Positions 63,353 through 64,000 of a DNA stretch of 64,000 nt are shown here, one piece after another. Every line of letters begins with the position of its first letter. Within the stretch, counting starts at the first letter, position 1. Position numbers and translations under genes: made by a program. Source of the DNA: Microbacterium sp. AG1240 (GTDB taxonomy: Bacteria; Actinomycetota; Actinomycetes; Actinomycetales; Microbacteriaceae); NCBI RefSeq assembly GCF_003635115.1, contig NZ_RBXJ01000002.1, positions 248,001 through 312,000 on the forward strand, read 5' to 3'. Under the pieces are notes generated by a model. That model saw nothing but the letters and a program-made list of their open reading frames with translations, had not been told where the DNA came from and searched no databases.

Positions 63353-64000
63353 CGCGGCGGTCGAACGACGGAGGGCCGGATGCGGCGGCCACCGCCGACG
63401 CGGTGCTGCGGCTCTCGGTGCTGCTGGCGGCCGGCGTGGCTCCCACCCGGGCATGGACGTTCCTCGCCGATACGGGCGACACGGTGGCCGCGAGCGTCTG
63501 CGCTGCCGTCGCCGTGGGCGGCGATGCCGCCGACGCCCTGGCGTCGGCCGGCGGGCCATGGCGCGACGTGGGAGCGGCGTGGGGCGTCGCGACCACCGTC
63601 GGCGCGCCGTTGGCGCAGAGCCTCCGCGACGTCGCCGCCGCGCTCCGAGACGGCCAGCAGGCCGCCGACGAGGTGCGCGTCGCCCTCGCGGAACCTGCCG
63701 CGACCGCTCGCCTGATGAGCTGGCTGCCGCTCGTCGCCATCGCCCTGGGCCTCGTGCTCGGATTCGACACGGTCACCGTGCTGGCCGCGAACCCGCTGGG
63801 CGTCACGTGCCTGCTCGCCGGCATCGGGCTCATCATCGCCGCGCGTCGGTGGAGCGCCGCGCTCGTGCGCCGCGCCCACCCCGCGGGTGGTGTTCCGGGG
63901 ATCGACGCCGAGCTCACGGCGATCGCCCTGAGCGGGGGAGCGTCGGTGGAGCGGGCGCGGGCGCTCGTGCGCGGCGCGACCGAGAGCCCCGACGACGAGG
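63340..64000 (+). CDS. Tad secretion membrane protein, TadB / type II F-like (3' end cut off)
   Basis: An open frame from GTG 63340 runs past the window end (220 codons seen). Residues ~20-120 form a soluble helical F-domain-like part ('ADAVLRLSVLLAAGVAPTRA', 'LAQSLRDVAAALRDGQQAAD'), followed by two membrane helices (~128-148 and ~152-170) and the start of a second repeat ('ELTAIALSGGASVERAR'). It is the platform protein next to the CpaF-type ATPase. Confidence 0.82.
   Translation, partial: MGLLTRRSNDGGPDAAATADAVLRLSVLLAAGVAPTRAWTFLADTGDTVAASVCAAVAVGGDAADALASAGGPWRDVGAAWGVATTVGAPLAQSLRDVAAALRDGQQAADEVRVALAEPAATARLMSWLPLVAIALGLVLGFDTVTVLAANPLGVTCLLAGIGLIIAARRWSAALVRRAHPAGGVPGIDAELTAIALSGGASVERARALVRGATESPDDE

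Overview
The window is a 64 kb piece of a high-GC actinobacterial chromosome. The base composition, the frequent GTG starts, the gene content (alpha/beta-type aspartokinase, Mqo, PASTA-domain proteins, a Tad locus next to a 6C-type RNA) and the many leaderless promoters fit a Microbacteriaceae member, most likely Microbacterium or a close relative. The genus is inference; no 16S gene is present. About 47 protein genes, two tRNAs, an SRP RNA and a 6C-like small RNA can be supported. No prophage, insertion sequence or CRISPR array is visible.

Layout. 0-6.1 kb: the end of a DUF4166 gene, a 2H/2'-5' RNA ligase-like gene, tRNA-Ser(GGA), and a leftward MoxR ATPase / DUF58 / transglutaminase operon. 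6.2-13.9 kb: SRP RNA, a Nudix hydrolase, pta-ackA, and a beta-phosphoglucomutase-like HAD paired with a GH65 phosphorylase. 14-22.2 kb: a cell-wall-anchored ice-binding-like protein with a Thr/Pro minisatellite, dnaX-recR, an EamA transporter, two unknown proteins and an atypical PASTA serine/threonine kinase. 22.4-35.7 kb: a phosphate-transport locus in which pstC-pstA-pstS and pstB are separated by about 8 kb of surface-protein genes. 35.7-46.5 kb: ThrE-type exporter, lysC, then a leftward dipeptide-type ABC transporter and amidohydrolase module wedged between lysC and asd and bracketed by two related 81-bp palindromes. 46.5-55.5 kb: mqo, tdk, galE, a FadR-type regulator, an HAD phosphatase, tRNA-Pro, an LAATG-anchored surface protein, a membrane EEP-family protein and a VOC protein. 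54.6-64 kb: a metallophosphoesterase, a PASTA class A penicillin-binding protein, DUF4177 and RidA-family genes, PAP2 phosphatase, acs, the 6C-type RNA and the first two genes of a Tad pilus locus.

The most unusual part is 22.4-35.7 kb. Inside the Pst transporter genes lie two extra solute-binding-like secreted proteins, a WxL-like wall-binding protein, a WxL-interacting-type (DUF916) membrane protein, a shortened paralogue of it, and a sortase-fold membrane protein whose catalytic His, Cys and Arg are all replaced. Two places carry 11-bp-periodic GTTCA-type repeats that look like actinobacterial PHO boxes, one in front of each half of the surface module. I infer a phosphate-starvation-induced cell-surface assembly built around Pst, with the pseudo-sortase as a non-catalytic part. 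This is inference from gene order and motifs only.

Many genes here (pta, dnaX, mqo, galE, the class A PBP gene, cpaF and others) have a TANNNT -10 element exactly 6-7 nt before the start codon, which predicts leaderless mRNAs. All starts were chosen by eye from Shine-Dalgarno sites, leaderless promoters, overlaps and signal peptides.
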